From: Bradyrhizobium sp. CCBAU 53340
Lineage (GTDB): Bacteria; Pseudomonadota; Alphaproteobacteria; Rhizobiales; Xanthobacteraceae
DNA: 64,000 nucleotides
Assembly: GCF_015291645.1 (NCBI RefSeq)
Contig: NZ_CP030055.1
Location: 7,338,501 to 7,402,500, forward strand
Direction of reading: 5' to 3'
Made by a program: the position numbers and the translations under genes. Below, in pieces: positions 43,551 to 53,028 of the stretch (the stretch's first letter is position 1; each line of letters opens with the position of its first letter). The notes beneath the pieces are model-generated. The model searched no databases. It was not told where the DNA came from and saw nothing but the letters and a program-made list of their open reading frames with translations.

Positions 43551-46382
43551 ATGACCGAGCCGACCGGGCCTGCCGCAACAACACTCTCTTTCGGACCATT
43601 CACCGTGACGCCGCATGAGCGCCTGGTGAGGCGCGACGGCGTTGTGCTGCCGATGGGTGCCAAGAGCTTCGACACGTTGCTCGCACTGATGTCCCGGCCA
43701 AACGAGGTGGTCAGCAAATGGGATCTGATAGGCCTGGTCTGGCCCGGCATGCGCGTCGAGGAAACCAACCTGCGCTTCCACATCGCAGCGCTGCGGAAAG
43801 CGCTCGGCGACGGCAAGGACGGTGCGCGCTACATCACGACGCTGTCGGGGCGCGGCTATTGCTTCGTGGCGCCGATCTCGCAAGTCGGCGCTCGCGCCGA
43901 ACCACGCCGCGCTCCGCAGGCCGAATTGCCGCCCGTCAAGCTACCCAATCGATTGCAGCGGATGGTCGGTCGCGATGATGCCATCGCCACCGTCTCGGAC
44001 AAGCTCACCACATCCCGCTTCGTCACGATCGTTGGCCCGGGCGGCGTCGGCAAGACCGCCGTCGCTGTCGCAATCGCGCATGATCTGCTCGCGACATTTG
44101 CGGAGGCTGCACACTTCGTTGATCTGGCCGCGCTCAGCGATCCCGATCTCGTGATCACCTCGCTGCTGCTGATGCTCGGTCTGCCTGATCAGACCGACGA
44201 TCCGATGCCCGCCTTGCTTGCGCATCTGCACGACAAGCGCACGCTGCTGATCCTGGACAATTGCGAGCATGTGATTGCGACGGCGGCGCCGCTGGCTGCC
44301 GAGATATTTCAAGCCGCGCCGCAGGTCCACATCCTGGCGACGAGCCGGGAAGCCCTGCGCGTCGAGGGCGAGCAGGTCTACCGGCTGGCGCCGCTGGCCG
44401 TTCCGCCCGATGATGTCGCGCTGACGGCTGCGGTCGCCCGCACCTATCCCGCGCTTGAGCTCTTCCTTGAACGCGCAAAGGCGAGCGGCGCTCAGATTGC
44501 GCTCGACGATTCCAATGCCGCGATCGCCGCGCGCATCTGCCGGACGCTCGACGGCATGGCGCTCGCGATCGAGCTCGCCGCCGGCCGGGTCGAAGCCTAT
44601 GGCCTCGAGCAGACTGCATCATTGCTCGACGAGCGCCTCAATCTGCTCTGGCAGGGGCAGCGGACCGCGCCGCCGCGGCAGAAGACGCTGCAGGCCACTC
44701 TGGACTGGAGCTATGGGCTCCTATCCGGAGTCGAACGCCTCGTGCTGCGCCGGCTTGCAATTTTCGCCGGCCATTTCACCATCGACGCCGCGCTCGAGGT
44801 CGTCCCCGACGAACAGGTCGATCGCGCGCTTCTGTTCGACGCCATCGACAGCCTCGTCGCCAAATCGATGGTCGCGCCGCGGCCCATCGGCGCGATGATG
44901 CGCTACCGTCTGCTCGACACCACGCGCGCCTATCTGCTCGGGATCGCGGACGGCGGATCGACTCTCGCCGCCCGCCATGCCTCCTACTACCGGCGATGGC
45001 TGCTACAGGCCGGCACCAGATGGGCGACGGTGCCGAGCGCCGACGAGCGCGCCATCCACTTCTCGGCGCTTCACAACGTGCGCGCCGCGCTCGACTGGTG
45101 TTTTGGCCCGAACGGCGATGCCGGCATCGGCATTGCGCTCGCCGCGGCGGCGGCCCCGATCTTTCTTGCGATGTCGCTGCTGACTGAATGCCGCCGCTGG
45201 TCCGAGCGGGCGCTGCTTGCGATCGATCCCTCTAGGCGCGGCAGCGCCGATGAGATGCACCTTCAGGCCGCGCTCGGGCTGACCTCGATGTTCACGCACG
45301 GTGGCAGCGACGCTGCGCGCAGCGCATTGACGCGAGCCCTTGCCATTGCCGAGACGCTCGGCGATGCGCCGAACCAGCTCCAGCTGCTCGGCCGGATGCA
45401 CATCTTCCACGAGCGGATCGGTCAATTCGAGACTGCGCTCGACTACGCGCGACGGAGCCTCGTCGTCGCCGAGGGGCTCGGCGATGCCGTCTCGCTCGGC
45501 CTCGCCCAGTCGCTGCTGGGCGTCTCGCTGCATCTCGGCGGCGAACATCGCGACGCCGCGAGGATGCTGGAGGCCGCCTGGCGCGGTCCCGGCACGGAAC
45601 GGATCAGCACGGTCTACGGCTTCGACCACCGCAACCGCGCCGGCATCTCGCTGGCGCGTGAATTGTGGTTGCAGGGACGCCCCGAGCAGGCCCGACAGCT
45701 GGGGCAGCAGACGGTCGCTGAAGCCGCGCAGATGGATCATCCGATCACGCTCTGTATCGCCCTGATCTGGGCAGTTTCGATCGATCTTTGGAATGGTGAC
45801 CTCGATGCTGCCGACGAGAACATCGACCGCTTCATTGCGCACGCCGAGTCGCGCTCGATGGGGCCTTATCTCGCGGTCGGCAGAGGCGTCAAAGGCGAAC
45901 TCGCCATCCGGCGCGGCGACGCGAAGGGTGGCGTCGAGACGATCGAGCGCAGCCTGCAGGAACTGCACGAGTCCGGCTACGAGCTGCTGACCACGACCTT
46001 CAACATCGCGCTGGTTCAAGGGCGTCTTGCGCTCGGGCAGGCCGAGCAGGCCGCGCAATTGATCGACAATGCGATCGATCTCGTCGCACAGAGTGGCGAT
46101 CACTTGTATATGCCCGAGCTGTTGCGGATGAAGGGCAAGGTCCTGCTGTCCCAGGCACAGCCGGACATCGCGGACGCGAAACGTCACGTCACGGAAGCGC
46201 TGGAGCTGAGCCGCCGCACCGGTGCGAAAGCCTGGGAGCTGCGCGCCGCGCTCGATCTCGCGACGCTCATCACCGATCGCGGGGAAGCCAAGCGATTGCT
46301 GGAAGCCGCGCTCGAAGGTTTTGCTGATGGCTCCGAGACGGCGGATATCAAGGCGGCCAAGCAGATTTTGGAGAGATTATAG
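43551..46382 (+). CDS. Winged-helix transcriptional regulator with ATPase and TPR domains
   Basis: Regulator of 943 residues. Residues about 10-105 are an OmpR-type winged helix (SFGPFTVTPHERLVRRDG, NLRFHIAALRKALGDGKDG, TTLSGRGYCFVAPI). A STAND/NB-ARC ATPase follows with P-loop VGPGGVGKTAVAV (about 160-172) and LLILDNCEHV as Walker B. The C-terminal part (about 480-943) is helical TPR-like repeats that would bind a ligand or protein. The ATG at 43551 was chosen over earlier codons for lack of a better ribosome site. Divergent to the Ohr cassette, which it may control. Confidence 0.85.
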   Translation: MTEPTGPAATTLSFGPFTVTPHERLVRRDGVVLPMGAKSFDTLLALMSRPNEVVSKWDLIGLVWPGMRVEETNLRFHIAALRKALGDGKDGARYITTLSGRGYCFVAPISQVGARAEPRRAPQAELPPVKLPNRLQRMVGRDDAIATVSDKLTTSRFVTIVGPGGVGKTAVAVAIAHDLLATFAEAAHFVDLAALSDPDLVITSLLLMLGLPDQTDDPMPALLAHLHDKRTLLILDNCEHVIATAAPLAAEIFQAAPQVHILATSREALRVEGEQVYRLAPLAVPPDDVALTAAVARTYPALELFLERAKASGAQIALDDSNAAIAARICRTLDGMALAIELAAGRVEAYGLEQTASLLDERLNLLWQGQRTAPPRQKTLQATLDWSYGLLSGVERLVLRRLAIFAGHFTIDAALEVVPDEQVDRALLFDAIDSLVAKSMVAPRPIGAMMRYRLLDTTRAYLLGIADGGSTLAARHASYYRRWLLQAGTRWATVPSADERAIHFSALHNVRAALDWCFGPNGDAGIGIALAAAAAPIFLAMSLLTECRRWSERALLAIDPSRRGSADEMHLQAALGLTSMFTHGGSDAARSALTRALAIAETLGDAPNQLQLLGRMHIFHERIGQFETALDYARRSLVVAEGLGDAVSLGLAQSLLGVSLHLGGEHRDAARMLEAAWRGPGTERISTVYGFDHRNRAGISLARELWLQGRPEQARQLGQQTVAEAAQMDHPITLCIALIWAVSIDLWNGDLDAADENIDRFIAHAESRSMGPYLAVGRGVKGELAIRRGDAKGGVETIERSLQELHESGYELLTTTFNIALVQGRLALGQAEQAAQLIDNAIDLVAQSGDHLYMPELLRMKGKVLLSQAQPDIADAKRHVTEALELSRRTGAKAWELRAALDLATLITDRGEAKRLLEAALEGFADGSETADIKAAKQILERL

Positions 46383-46413
46383 CACGCCGGGACTGAGCTG
46401 CATTGTATCAGTT

Positions 46414-46551
46414 CCGTCATCCTGAGGTGCGAGGCATGGGACGCAAGGCGTCCCATGGGGAGCCTCGAAGGATGCACGGCCGAGCTGATGCAGCCGGGCC
46501 GTCGCCCCTCGAGGCTTGCTCTGCGGCGCTCCGCGCCCCTCAGGGTGACGG
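46414..46551. repeat. Intergenic palindromic repeat, family C
   Basis: CCGTCATCCTGAGG (46414-46427) and CCTCAGGGTGACGG (46538-46551) pair with one mismatch; inside are GCATGGGACGC/GCGTCCCATG and GCGCTCCGCGC elements and an AGCCTCGAAGGATGCACGGC segment. It lies between the stop of the large regulator and the stop of the response regulator gene. Confidence 0.75.
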
Positions 46552-46577
46552 TGATGGTATGATCGAGCGCTACGCCG

Positions 46578-47249
46578 TTACCCCGTGGGGGTCCCCTGCT
46601 TCCACTGGCCGCCGGCGATCTTGGCGGCGGCGATCACCGCCTGGGTGCGGCTTTCGACGCCGAGCTTTTGCAGGATCGCCGAGACGTGGGCCTTGATGGT
46701 CGCCTCGGAGACGCCGAGCTCGTAGGCGATCTGCTTGTTGAGCAGTCCCTCCGACAGCATCATCAGGACCCGCACCTGCTGCGGCGTCAGCGTCACCAGA
46801 CGGTCGCGCAGGCGCGTCGTGTCGGGGTCGGCGGCGGCTGACAGGTCGGTGTCGGCGGGAACCCAGACGTCCCCCTCCATCACCTTGAGGATGGCATCGC
46901 GCAGCGTCTCGACGCCGAACCGCTTCGGAATGAAACCGGAGGCGCCGAAATCGAGCGAGCGGCGGATCGTGGCGCTGTCGTCGGAGGCCGAGACGATCAC
47001 GACCGGGATCGCCGGATATTGCGCGCGCAGATAGATCAGGCCGGAGAAGCCGGAGATGCCGGGCATCGAAAGATCGAGCAGGACCAGATCGACGTCGGAG
47101 GTCTGTTCCAGAAGCTTCGTCAGATCCTCGAACGAGCCGGCCTCGTCGATCTTGGCCGTGGAGAGGACGCCCGCCACCGCCTGCCGCAGCGCGTCGCGGA
47201 ACAGCGGATGGTCATCGGCGATGACGAGATGGGTGGAAGGAGCGTTCAT
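46578..47249 (-). CDS. LuxR/NarL-type response regulator
   Basis: Response regulator of 223 residues. Receiver: VIADDHPLFRDALRQAV, phospho-Asp in LVLLDLSMPGISG, VIVSASDDSA, and Lys in GFIPKRFG. Output: the LuxR helix-turn-helix (LTPQQVRVLMMLSEGLLNKQ, IAYELGVSEATIKAHVSAIL). The ATG at 47249 follows AAGAGATCG. No kinase gene is adjacent: the nearest kinase upstream on this side is the symporter-linked one at 36884. The MFS transporter gene at 47554 is divergent and may be a target (inference). Confidence 0.9.
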   Translation of the reverse strand: MNAPSTHLVIADDHPLFRDALRQAVAGVLSTAKIDEAGSFEDLTKLLEQTSDVDLVLLDLSMPGISGFSGLIYLRAQYPAIPVVIVSASDDSATIRRSLDFGASGFIPKRFGVETLRDAILKVMEGDVWVPADTDLSAAADPDTTRLRDRLVTLTPQQVRVLMMLSEGLLNKQIAYELGVSEATIKAHVSAILQKLGVESRTQAVIAAAKIAGGQWKQGTPTG

Positions 47250-47553
47250 CGATCTCTTGCTGTCGTTCGTCACTGGGCCAGTAGTCCGGACCGGTGCAAT
47301 GGTCAATTCTTCCCCGACCGGCCGTGGCATGCAAGGGCACATTATTCCTTTGCCAGAAAGGGGTTAATCCCAAGTCATAGACGACGGCGCTGCACTATAG
47401 ATCCTCACCGTCAGTTGCGTGTCAGTGCGAAAGGCCGAAAGTCGTATTGGGACCGCTTTCACGCCGATGTTACCTTGGGGACAAGACCTGGGTTGATCCG
47501 GCATGTCCGGACAGCCGGGACGCGAGGAAATGAATTCGGGGAGCGCATTCACG
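47250..47553. other. Gene-free stretch between response regulator and MFS gene
   Basis: Shared upstream region of two divergent genes. A short palindromic CCGGCCGTGGC-like segment is near 47320, but no convincing promoter or operator was fixed by eye. Confidence 0.45.
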
Positions 47554-49218
47554 ATGTCCACAATGGCTGCAACGTCGGCACGATCGGCCGGCATGACAAA
47601 GGATGAGCGGTTCGTCATCCTCGCCTCGTCGCTAGGTACCGTCTTCGAATGGTACGACTTCTATCTCTACGGATCGCTGGCCCCGATCATCGGCGCGCAG
47701 TTTTTCTCTGCCTATCCGCCGGCAACCCGCGACATCTTCGCATTGCTGGCCTTTGCCGCAGGCTTCCTGGTTCGCCCCTTCGGCGCAATCGTGTTCGGCC
47801 GCGTCGGCGACATCGTCGGCCGCAAATACACCTTCCTCGTGACCATCCTGATCATGGGTCTGTCGACCTTCATCGTCGGCCTGCTGCCCAGTGCGGCAAC
47901 CATCGGCTTTGCCGCTCCGGTGATCCTGATCGCGTTGCGCCTGTTGCAGGGTCTGGCCCTCGGCGGGGAGTATGGCGGTGCTGCGACCTACGTCGCCGAG
48001 CATGCCCCGCATGGCAAGCGCGGCTATTACACCTCCTTCATCCAGACCACGGCGACCATGGGCCTGTTCCTGTCGCTGCTGGTGATCCTGTTCACCCGCA
48101 CCGCGACCGGCGAGACGGACTTCGCGGCCTGGGGCTGGCGCATCCCGTTCCTGGTTTCGGTGCTGCTGCTCGGCGTGTCGGTGTGGATCCGGTTGCGCCT
48201 CAATGAATCGCCGATCTTCCAGAAGATGAAGGAAGAGGGCAAGAGCTCGAAGGCGCCGCTGACGGAAGCTTTCGCCAACTGGCAGAACGGCAAGCTCGTG
48301 CTGCTGGCGCTGCTCGGCGGCACCATGGGCCAGGGCGTGGTCTGGTACACTGGCCAGTTCTACGCACTGTTCTTCCTGCAATCGATCCTCAAGGTCGACG
48401 GCTATACCGCCAACCTGCTGATCGCGTGGTCGCTGCTGTTCGGCACCGGCTTCTTCGTCGTGTTCGGCGCACTGTCCGACAAGATCGGCCGCAAGCCGAT
48501 CATCCTCGGCGGCTGCTTGATCGCGGCACTGACCTTCTTCCCGATCTTCAAGATGATCTCCAGCAACGCCAACCCCGCGCTGGAAAAGGCCATCGAGGCC
48601 ACGAAGGTCGAGGTGGTGGCCGATCCCGCGGGCTGCGGCGACCTGTTCAACCCGGTCGGCACCCGTGTCTTCACCGCGCCTTGCGACACTGCCCGCGCCT
48701 TCCTCGCCGCCTCGTCGGTCAAGTACTCGACGAGCGCCGGCCCGGCCGGCTCCGGCGTCAAGGTCATGGTCAACGGCAAGGACATCGCCTATCCGGACGC
48801 GAAGGCGGGCAACCCGGCGATCACCGCGGCGATCGCGGCGGCGGGCTATCCCAAGGCGGGCGACCCCGGCATCGTGAAGATGTCCAACCCGTTCGACATC
48901 TTCCGTCCGCAGGTTGCGGCGATCATCGGCCTGCTCTTCGTCCTGGTGATCTTCGTCACCATGGTGTACGGCCCGATCGCGGCGATGCTGGTCGAACTGT
49001 TCCCGACCAAGATCCGCTATACCTCGATGTCGCTGCCCTACCACATCGGCAATGGCTGGTTCGGCGGCCTGTTGCCGGCGACCGCATTCGCGATCGTGGC
49101 CTCGACGGGCGATATCTATGCGGGTCTCTGGTATCCGATCGTGTTCGCGGTCATCACCGCCGTGGTCGGTTTCCTGTTCCTGCCCGAGACCAAGGACGTC
49201 GATATCCAGTCGACCTGA
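47554..49218 (+). CDS. MFS transporter (MHS-type) with a large extramembrane insert
   Basis: Transporter of 554 residues from the ATG at 47554, which has GGGGAG 10 bases upstream; ATGs at 47503 and 47530 are less supported. MHS-family hallmarks: GTVFEWYDFYLYGSLAPII, RPFGAIVFGRVGDIVGRKYT, LLQGLALGGEYGGAATYVAE, LSDKIGRKP, ELFPTKIRYTSMSLPYHIGN. Between late helices, about residues 335-443, lies a roughly 105-residue soluble insert with two Cys (GCGDLF, APCDTA). The substrate is unknown; MHS members carry dicarboxylates, proline, betaine or shikimate. A terminator follows. Confidence 0.88.
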   Translation: MSTMAATSARSAGMTKDERFVILASSLGTVFEWYDFYLYGSLAPIIGAQFFSAYPPATRDIFALLAFAAGFLVRPFGAIVFGRVGDIVGRKYTFLVTILIMGLSTFIVGLLPSAATIGFAAPVILIALRLLQGLALGGEYGGAATYVAEHAPHGKRGYYTSFIQTTATMGLFLSLLVILFTRTATGETDFAAWGWRIPFLVSVLLLGVSVWIRLRLNESPIFQKMKEEGKSSKAPLTEAFANWQNGKLVLLALLGGTMGQGVVWYTGQFYALFFLQSILKVDGYTANLLIAWSLLFGTGFFVVFGALSDKIGRKPIILGGCLIAALTFFPIFKMISSNANPALEKAIEATKVEVVADPAGCGDLFNPVGTRVFTAPCDTARAFLAASSVKYSTSAGPAGSGVKVMVNGKDIAYPDAKAGNPAITAAIAAAGYPKAGDPGIVKMSNPFDIFRPQVAAIIGLLFVLVIFVTMVYGPIAAMLVELFPTKIRYTSMSLPYHIGNGWFGGLLPATAFAIVASTGDIYAGLWYPIVFAVITAVVGFLFLPETKDVDIQST

Positions 49219-49257
49219 TTGCTCGCTGGCCGGCACGAGGCCAGCAGCGTCCAAGCG

Positions 49258-49287
49258 AACCGGCCGCGGAGCGATCCGCGGCCGGTT
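49258..49287 (+). terminator. Rho-independent terminator after the MFS gene
   Basis: Arms 49258-49270 (AACCGGCCGCGGA) and 49275-49287 form a perfect 13-bp stem around GCGA, followed by TGCTTTT. It lies between convergent genes and may serve both. Confidence 0.85.
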
Positions 49288-49298
49288 TGCTTTTGAGG

Positions 49299-49772
49299 CT
49301 ATCGATTGCTGCCGATGAATTGCAGCACGACCTCGCGCCGGTGCGGACGGGCGCGATGTTCGATCAGATAGATCGCCTGCCAGGTGCCGAGCGCGAGCTT
49401 GCCGTTCAGGATCGGGACCTGGAGCGAAGCCCCTGTCAGCATCGTCTTGACGTGCGCGGGCATGTCGTCCGGCCCTTCGGTGTCATGAGTCCAGGGTACG
49501 TTCTCGGGCGCGAGGCGCGAGAGCGCCGTGGTGAGATCGACCAGCACGGACGGATCGGCGTTTTCCTGGATCGTCAGCGAAGCCGAGGTGTGGCGAATGA
49601 ACAGCGTCAACGCCCCCTCGCCCGCGCGCGCCTCGTTGATGAATTTTGCGACCTCGCCGGTGAGATCGGTGAAGCCGCGGCCGGGCGTCTGCACAGTGAG
49701 CAGCGACGAGACGATCGTGGTGGCTTGCACCGAAGATGGCGCCGAGCGGGTCATGGATTTAGCGGACGTCAT
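49299..49772 (-). CDS. yjbQ: YjbQ/UPF0047-family protein
   Basis: Protein of 157 residues. The family core is clear: LTLFIRHTSASLTIQENADP, HDTEGPDDMPAHVKTMLTGA and LALGTWQAIYLIEHR with the conserved His and Gln of the metal site. E. coli YjbQ has weak thiamine-phosphate synthase activity; the true role is uncertain. GAGAGACATTC lies before the ATG. A second in-frame ATG is 6 codons in. Confidence 0.88.
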   Translation of the reverse strand: MTSAKSMTRSAPSSVQATTIVSSLLTVQTPGRGFTDLTGEVAKFINEARAGEGALTLFIRHTSASLTIQENADPSVLVDLTTALSRLAPENVPWTHDTEGPDDMPAHVKTMLTGASLQVPILNGKLALGTWQAIYLIEHRARPHRREVVLQFIGSNR

Positions 49773-49798
49773 GAATGTCTCTCAACGCGAAAGCTGCC

Positions 49799-49921
49799 GT
49801 AGGGTGGGCAAAGCGACTTGTCCGCCGTAGCTTGAAGAGCGAAGGCGGAAACGTGCCCAAGAATCCACGCAACGATAATCAGATGGTGGGCATGGCGCGA
49901 TGCGCCTTAGCCCACCCTACG
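49799..49921. repeat. Intergenic palindromic repeat, family C-like (TAGGGTGGGC type)
   Basis: CGTAGGGTGGGC (49799-49810) and GCCCACCCTACG (49910-49921) are a perfect 12-base inverted repeat flanking about 100 bases. Elements with these ends are common in bradyrhizobial intergenic DNA (from memory). Confidence 0.75.
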
Positions 49922-49954
49922 AGAGCTCAACGCGCGGGCACAGCCGACGGCTCC

Positions 49955-50488
49955 TCAAATCTTCCCCGACACGTCCTTCTGCACGCGATTGGCCATGTCG
50001 ATCAGCCGGCGCCAGGCCTTTTCCAGGAACGACATCATGCGATCCATGTCCTGGTCGCTCGGCAACGGTATCTCGAGCTTGCGCTCGCCTTCGGCGACCT
50101 TTGGTTCCCGTGCTTGCGGCTCGGCCTTCTTCAGGGGATCGGATTTGGGCAGCGCCTCGTCGATCTTGCCTGAGACGGTCGGCCCGGCCGCGAGTTGTCC
50201 CTTCAGCTTCTCGACCTCGGCCTGGAGCCGGCCGATCTCGGCATCGAGTGCGGAGCGCTCGTCAGGCACCGTGTAGCAGGCCCAGCCGGCACCGTTCTTG
50301 GTGCAGGTCGAAACTGCGCCGGTACGGGTATCGAGCCGAAGCGCCCCCTCCGGGATGGGCGTCATGCTGTAGCGGCCGTTGTCGCCGTCGGGGGCCGATT
50401 GCGCGGCAGCCACGCCGCCGCTGACGATCGTCGCCACAGCGATGCCTGCCGCAAGCCATGATGTTGTGGATGATTTCACCGGTCTCAT
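49955..50488 (-). CDS. Hypothetical exported protein with coiled coil
   Basis: Protein of 177 residues. A signal peptide (about residues 1-29, ending GGVAAAQ) precedes a short domain with TCTKNGAGWACYTVPD (two Cys), then a coiled coil (ALDAEIGRLQAEVEKLKGQL) and a charged Pro/Lys/Glu-rich linker before a helical C-terminus (MDRMMSFLEKAWRRLIDMAN). GGAGAGC lies before the ATG. No family recognised. It is divergent from the ATP synthase operon. Confidence 0.65.
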   Translation of the reverse strand: MRPVKSSTTSWLAAGIAVATIVSGGVAAAQSAPDGDNGRYSMTPIPEGALRLDTRTGAVSTCTKNGAGWACYTVPDERSALDAEIGRLQAEVEKLKGQLAAGPTVSGKIDEALPKSDPLKKAEPQAREPKVAEGERKLEIPLPSDQDMDRMMSFLEKAWRRLIDMANRVQKDVSGKI

Positions 50489-50779
50489 CGTGCTCTCCGC
50501 CACGCCGCGTGAGGTGGCGCATCGGAGGAATTGTACACCCCGGCGGGCGACGGCGCATCGCCGGCCCGCTCGAATCCGCTTCCAAAACCGCATCCGCGAC
50601 ATCAACGGGGGCCGCAGTCTGTTTGATCCCCAAAGCTGCGGCAAAATGTCGGCCATATCGGCGGATCGCGCGAGGAGCTGCTGCGGTGCGGCGTCACGCT
50701 GTGTGCAGCGCTGGCGTGCAAGGCAATATCCGCAATTAAATCAGATACATAAACGAACACGACGCGATCGTGACTTGGC

Positions 50780-50808
50780 TTGACTTGATTATGTGCGGTC
50801 AGTATGGT
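50780..50808 (+). promoter_or_regulatory. Sigma-70-type promoter of the F0 ATP synthase operon
   Basis: TTGACT (50780-50785), 17 bases, TATGGT (50803-50808), ending 66 bases before the atpI ATG. The preceding 290 bases (50489-50779) hold no other feature that I can support. Confidence 0.7.
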
Positions 50809-50874
50809 CCGCGCGGCTTTTGAGGGTGGCGGGCGTAATTTCCATTCAACCGCAGCGTTTCGGGTCTTCGTGGC

Positions 50875-51249
50875 ATGGCTCAGGACACGGGACACGGCGA
50901 GAATGGAAATCGCGATAGATCGCCTGAGGAAGCTGCGCTTTCCGAACGGCTCGGAAGTCTTGATCAGCGGTTGTCCGAATTTCGCGACCGCCACGTCAAG
51001 ACCGAGCAACCCGCAGGTGACGGTGGAGACGGAGCGGCCAGAGCCTCGGCGATGGCGCTTGGTTTTCGGTTATCCTCCGAGTTGGTCGCCGGTGTCGCGG
51101 TCGGAGCGGGGATTGGTTGGGGTTTCGACCGCTTGCTGTCGACGTCGCCCTTCGGATTCATCGTGTTCCTGCTGCTGGGCTTCGTGGCCGGCGTGGTGAA
51201 TGTGGTGAGATCGGCGGGCGCGGGCCAGAACAGGCGGGGTGGTTCTTAA
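50875..51249 (+). CDS. atpI: ATP synthase protein I (AtpI/AtpZ family)
   Basis: Protein of 124 residues. A charged soluble N-terminus (about residues 1-60) leads to two membrane helices (LVAGVAVGAGIGWGFDRLL and FGFIVFLLLGFVAGVVNVV), the F1F0 assembly protein pattern. It is thought to help c-ring assembly. First gene of the F0 operon: atpI, a, c, b', b. No strong ribosome site precedes the ATG. Confidence 0.9.
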   Translation: MAQDTGHGENGNRDRSPEEAALSERLGSLDQRLSEFRDRHVKTEQPAGDGGDGAARASAMALGFRLSSELVAGVAVGAGIGWGFDRLLSTSPFGFIVFLLLGFVAGVVNVVRSAGAGQNRRGGS

Positions 51250-51364
51250 AGCCAATCCGACACGAGGAGAGGAATTGTCGCGCCGGCTTCGCCGGTGCGG
51301 GCCGGCCCGGCCGGCAGACCGAGACCCGCCGGCATTGCCCGGCAGACCAAGAGATGCCGCGCCG

Positions 51365-52114
51365 ATGAAAATCGATCCGATCCACCAGTTCAACATCGAG
51401 CCTCTCTTCACGATCGGCCAGATCGGCCATCACACGATCGCCTTCACCAATTCATCGCTCTACATGCTGGTGGCCGTCGCCATCATCTCGATCCTGATGC
51501 TTGCCAGCGGCACGCAGCTGGTTCCGGGCCGCCTCCAGTCGGTCGCCGAAATCTCCTACGAGTTCGTAGCCAGCACCATCCGCTCGACCGCCGGCGCGGA
51601 AGGCATGAAGTTCTTCCCGCTGATCTTCTCGCTGTTCATGTTCATCTGCGTTTCGAACCTGGTCGGCATCATTCCCTACACCTTCACGATCTCGAGCCAT
51701 CTGATCGTCACCGCAGGCCTGGCGCTCCTGGTCTTCTTCACCGTGCTGATCTACGGCGTCGCCAAGAACGGCGTGAAGTTCTTCAAGATTTTCGTTCCCC
51801 ACGGCGTCCCCGCCTACGTCCTGCCGCTGGTCATGTTCATCGAGGTCCTGTCGTTCTTCCTGCGGCCGGTCTCCCACAGCATTCGTCTGTTCGCCAACAT
51901 GCTGGCCGGCCACATCGCGCTGAAGGTGTTCGCGGGCTTCGTCGCCATGCTGGGCTTCTCGCTCGGCGCCATTGGCTGGGTTGGCGGCGTGCTGCCGCTG
52001 GCGCTCACCATCGCGCTGTACGCGCTCGAGATTCTGGTCGCGTTCCTGCAAGCCTATGTGTTTGCGATCCTGACCTGCATCTACCTCAACGACGCCATTC
52101 ATCCGGGACACTAA
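51365..52114 (+). CDS. atpB: ATP synthase F0 subunit a
   Basis: Stator subunit of 249 residues forming the proton half-channels. The N-terminus is [20 protein letters not shown]. The essential Arg is R174 in [19 protein letters not shown]. Helices at about 28-50, 85-107, 115-140, 150-165, 180-215 and 215-245. The ATG at 51365 follows AAGAGATG; the frame is open further upstream but inside a basic low-complexity stretch. Next gene is subunit c. Confidence 0.95.
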   Translation: MKIDPIHQFNIEPLFTIGQIGHHTIAFTNSSLYMLVAVAIISILMLASGTQLVPGRLQSVAEISYEFVASTIRSTAGAEGMKFFPLIFSLFMFICVSNLVGIIPYTFTISSHLIVTAGLALLVFFTVLIYGVAKNGVKFFKIFVPHGVPAYVLPLVMFIEVLSFFLRPVSHSIRLFANMLAGHIALKVFAGFVAMLGFSLGAIGWVGGVLPLALTIALYALEILVAFLQAYVFAILTCIYLNDAIHPGH

Positions 52115-52167
52115 GCGGTCCGGGGAATTTCCACCCACAACCCAATCTTTCTTCCAAGGAGTCTAAA

Positions 52168-52395
52168 ATGGATCCGGCAGCAGCAAAACTTATCGGCGCG
52201 GGCATCGCGTGCATCGGCATGGGCGGTGCGGGCGTCGGCGTGGGCGTGATCTTCGGCAACTACCTCGCCGCAGCCGTCCGCAACCCGTCGGCCGCTCAGG
52301 GCCAGTTCGGCAACCTGATCTTCGGCTTCGCCGTGACCGAAGCGCTCGGCATCTTCTCGCTGCTGATCGCGCTGCTTCTGCTGTTCGTTTTCTAA
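52168..52395 (+). CDS. atpE: ATP synthase F0 subunit c
   Basis: Proteolipid of 75 residues forming the rotor ring. Two membrane helices flank the polar loop [16 protein letters not shown]. The proton-carrying carboxylate is E58 in [17 protein letters not shown] precedes the ATG by 6 bases, a strong site suited to high expression of this subunit. Confidence 0.97.
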   Translation: MDPAAAKLIGAGIACIGMGGAGVGVGVIFGNYLAAAVRNPSAAQGQFGNLIFGFAVTEALGIFSLLIALLLLFVF

Positions 52396-52456
52396 AGAAC
52401 GACTTCTTCCGCGCCGCTTCATCCGAAGCGGCGCGTGACAGCAACAGGAGTACTCC

Positions 52457-53023
52457 ATGGCCGAGAGTCATGGCGGGGCGAAAGCTCCGGCGACCGACGC
52501 CCACACCGAAGCCGATGGCGGTCATCACGGCGGCGGCTTCCCGCCGTTCGAGAGCAGCACCTTTGCGTCGCAGCTGGTGTCGCTCGCGATCTTCTTCGTC
52601 GCGCTTTACGTGATCGTGGCCAAGCTCGCTCTGCCGAAGGTCGGCGGTGCGATCGAGGCGCGTCAGAGCAAGATCGAGGGTGACCTCACTGAGGCACAGG
52701 CGCTGAAGGACCAGTCCGAGGCGGCGCTGAAGGCCTATGAAGGCGAGCTCGCTGCGGCGCGTTCGCGGGCGCAGGCGATCGGCAACGAATCGCGCGACAA
52801 GGCGAATGCGCAGGCGGATGCCGAGCGCAAGTCCCTGGAAGAGCAGCTGGCGGCCAAGCTCGCCGAGGCGGAGAAGACCATCGCCTCGACCCGCGCGACC
52901 GCCATGGGCAATGTCCGCGGCATCGCAGCCGATGCGGCCGGCACCATCGTGCAGCAGCTCACCGGCGTCGTTCCCGATGCGGCGTCGGTCAATGCCGCCG
53001 TCGATGCGTCCTTGAAGGGTTAG
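52457..53023 (+). CDS. atpF2: ATP synthase F0 subunit b'
   Basis: Stator subunit of 188 residues. A His/Gly-rich soluble N-terminus ([20 protein letters not shown]) precedes one membrane helix (about 38-57) and a long charged helix ([20 protein letters not shown] and on). Longer N-terminal extension than b, typical of the b' form in photosynthetic and related alphaproteobacteria. AGGAGT precedes the ATG; b follows 5 bases after the stop. Confidence 0.92.
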   Translation: MAESHGGAKAPATDAHTEADGGHHGGGFPPFESSTFASQLVSLAIFFVALYVIVAKLALPKVGGAIEARQSKIEGDLTEAQALKDQSEAALKAYEGELAAARSRAQAIGNESRDKANAQADAERKSLEEQLAAKLAEAEKTIASTRATAMGNVRGIAADAAGTIVQQLTGVVPDAASVNAAVDASLKG

Positions 53024-53028
53024 TCGAT

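Noticed and set aside
47322..47345. Sigma-54-like GG...GC element before the MFS gene
   Set aside because: Spacing between GG and GC does not match the -24/-12 pattern.
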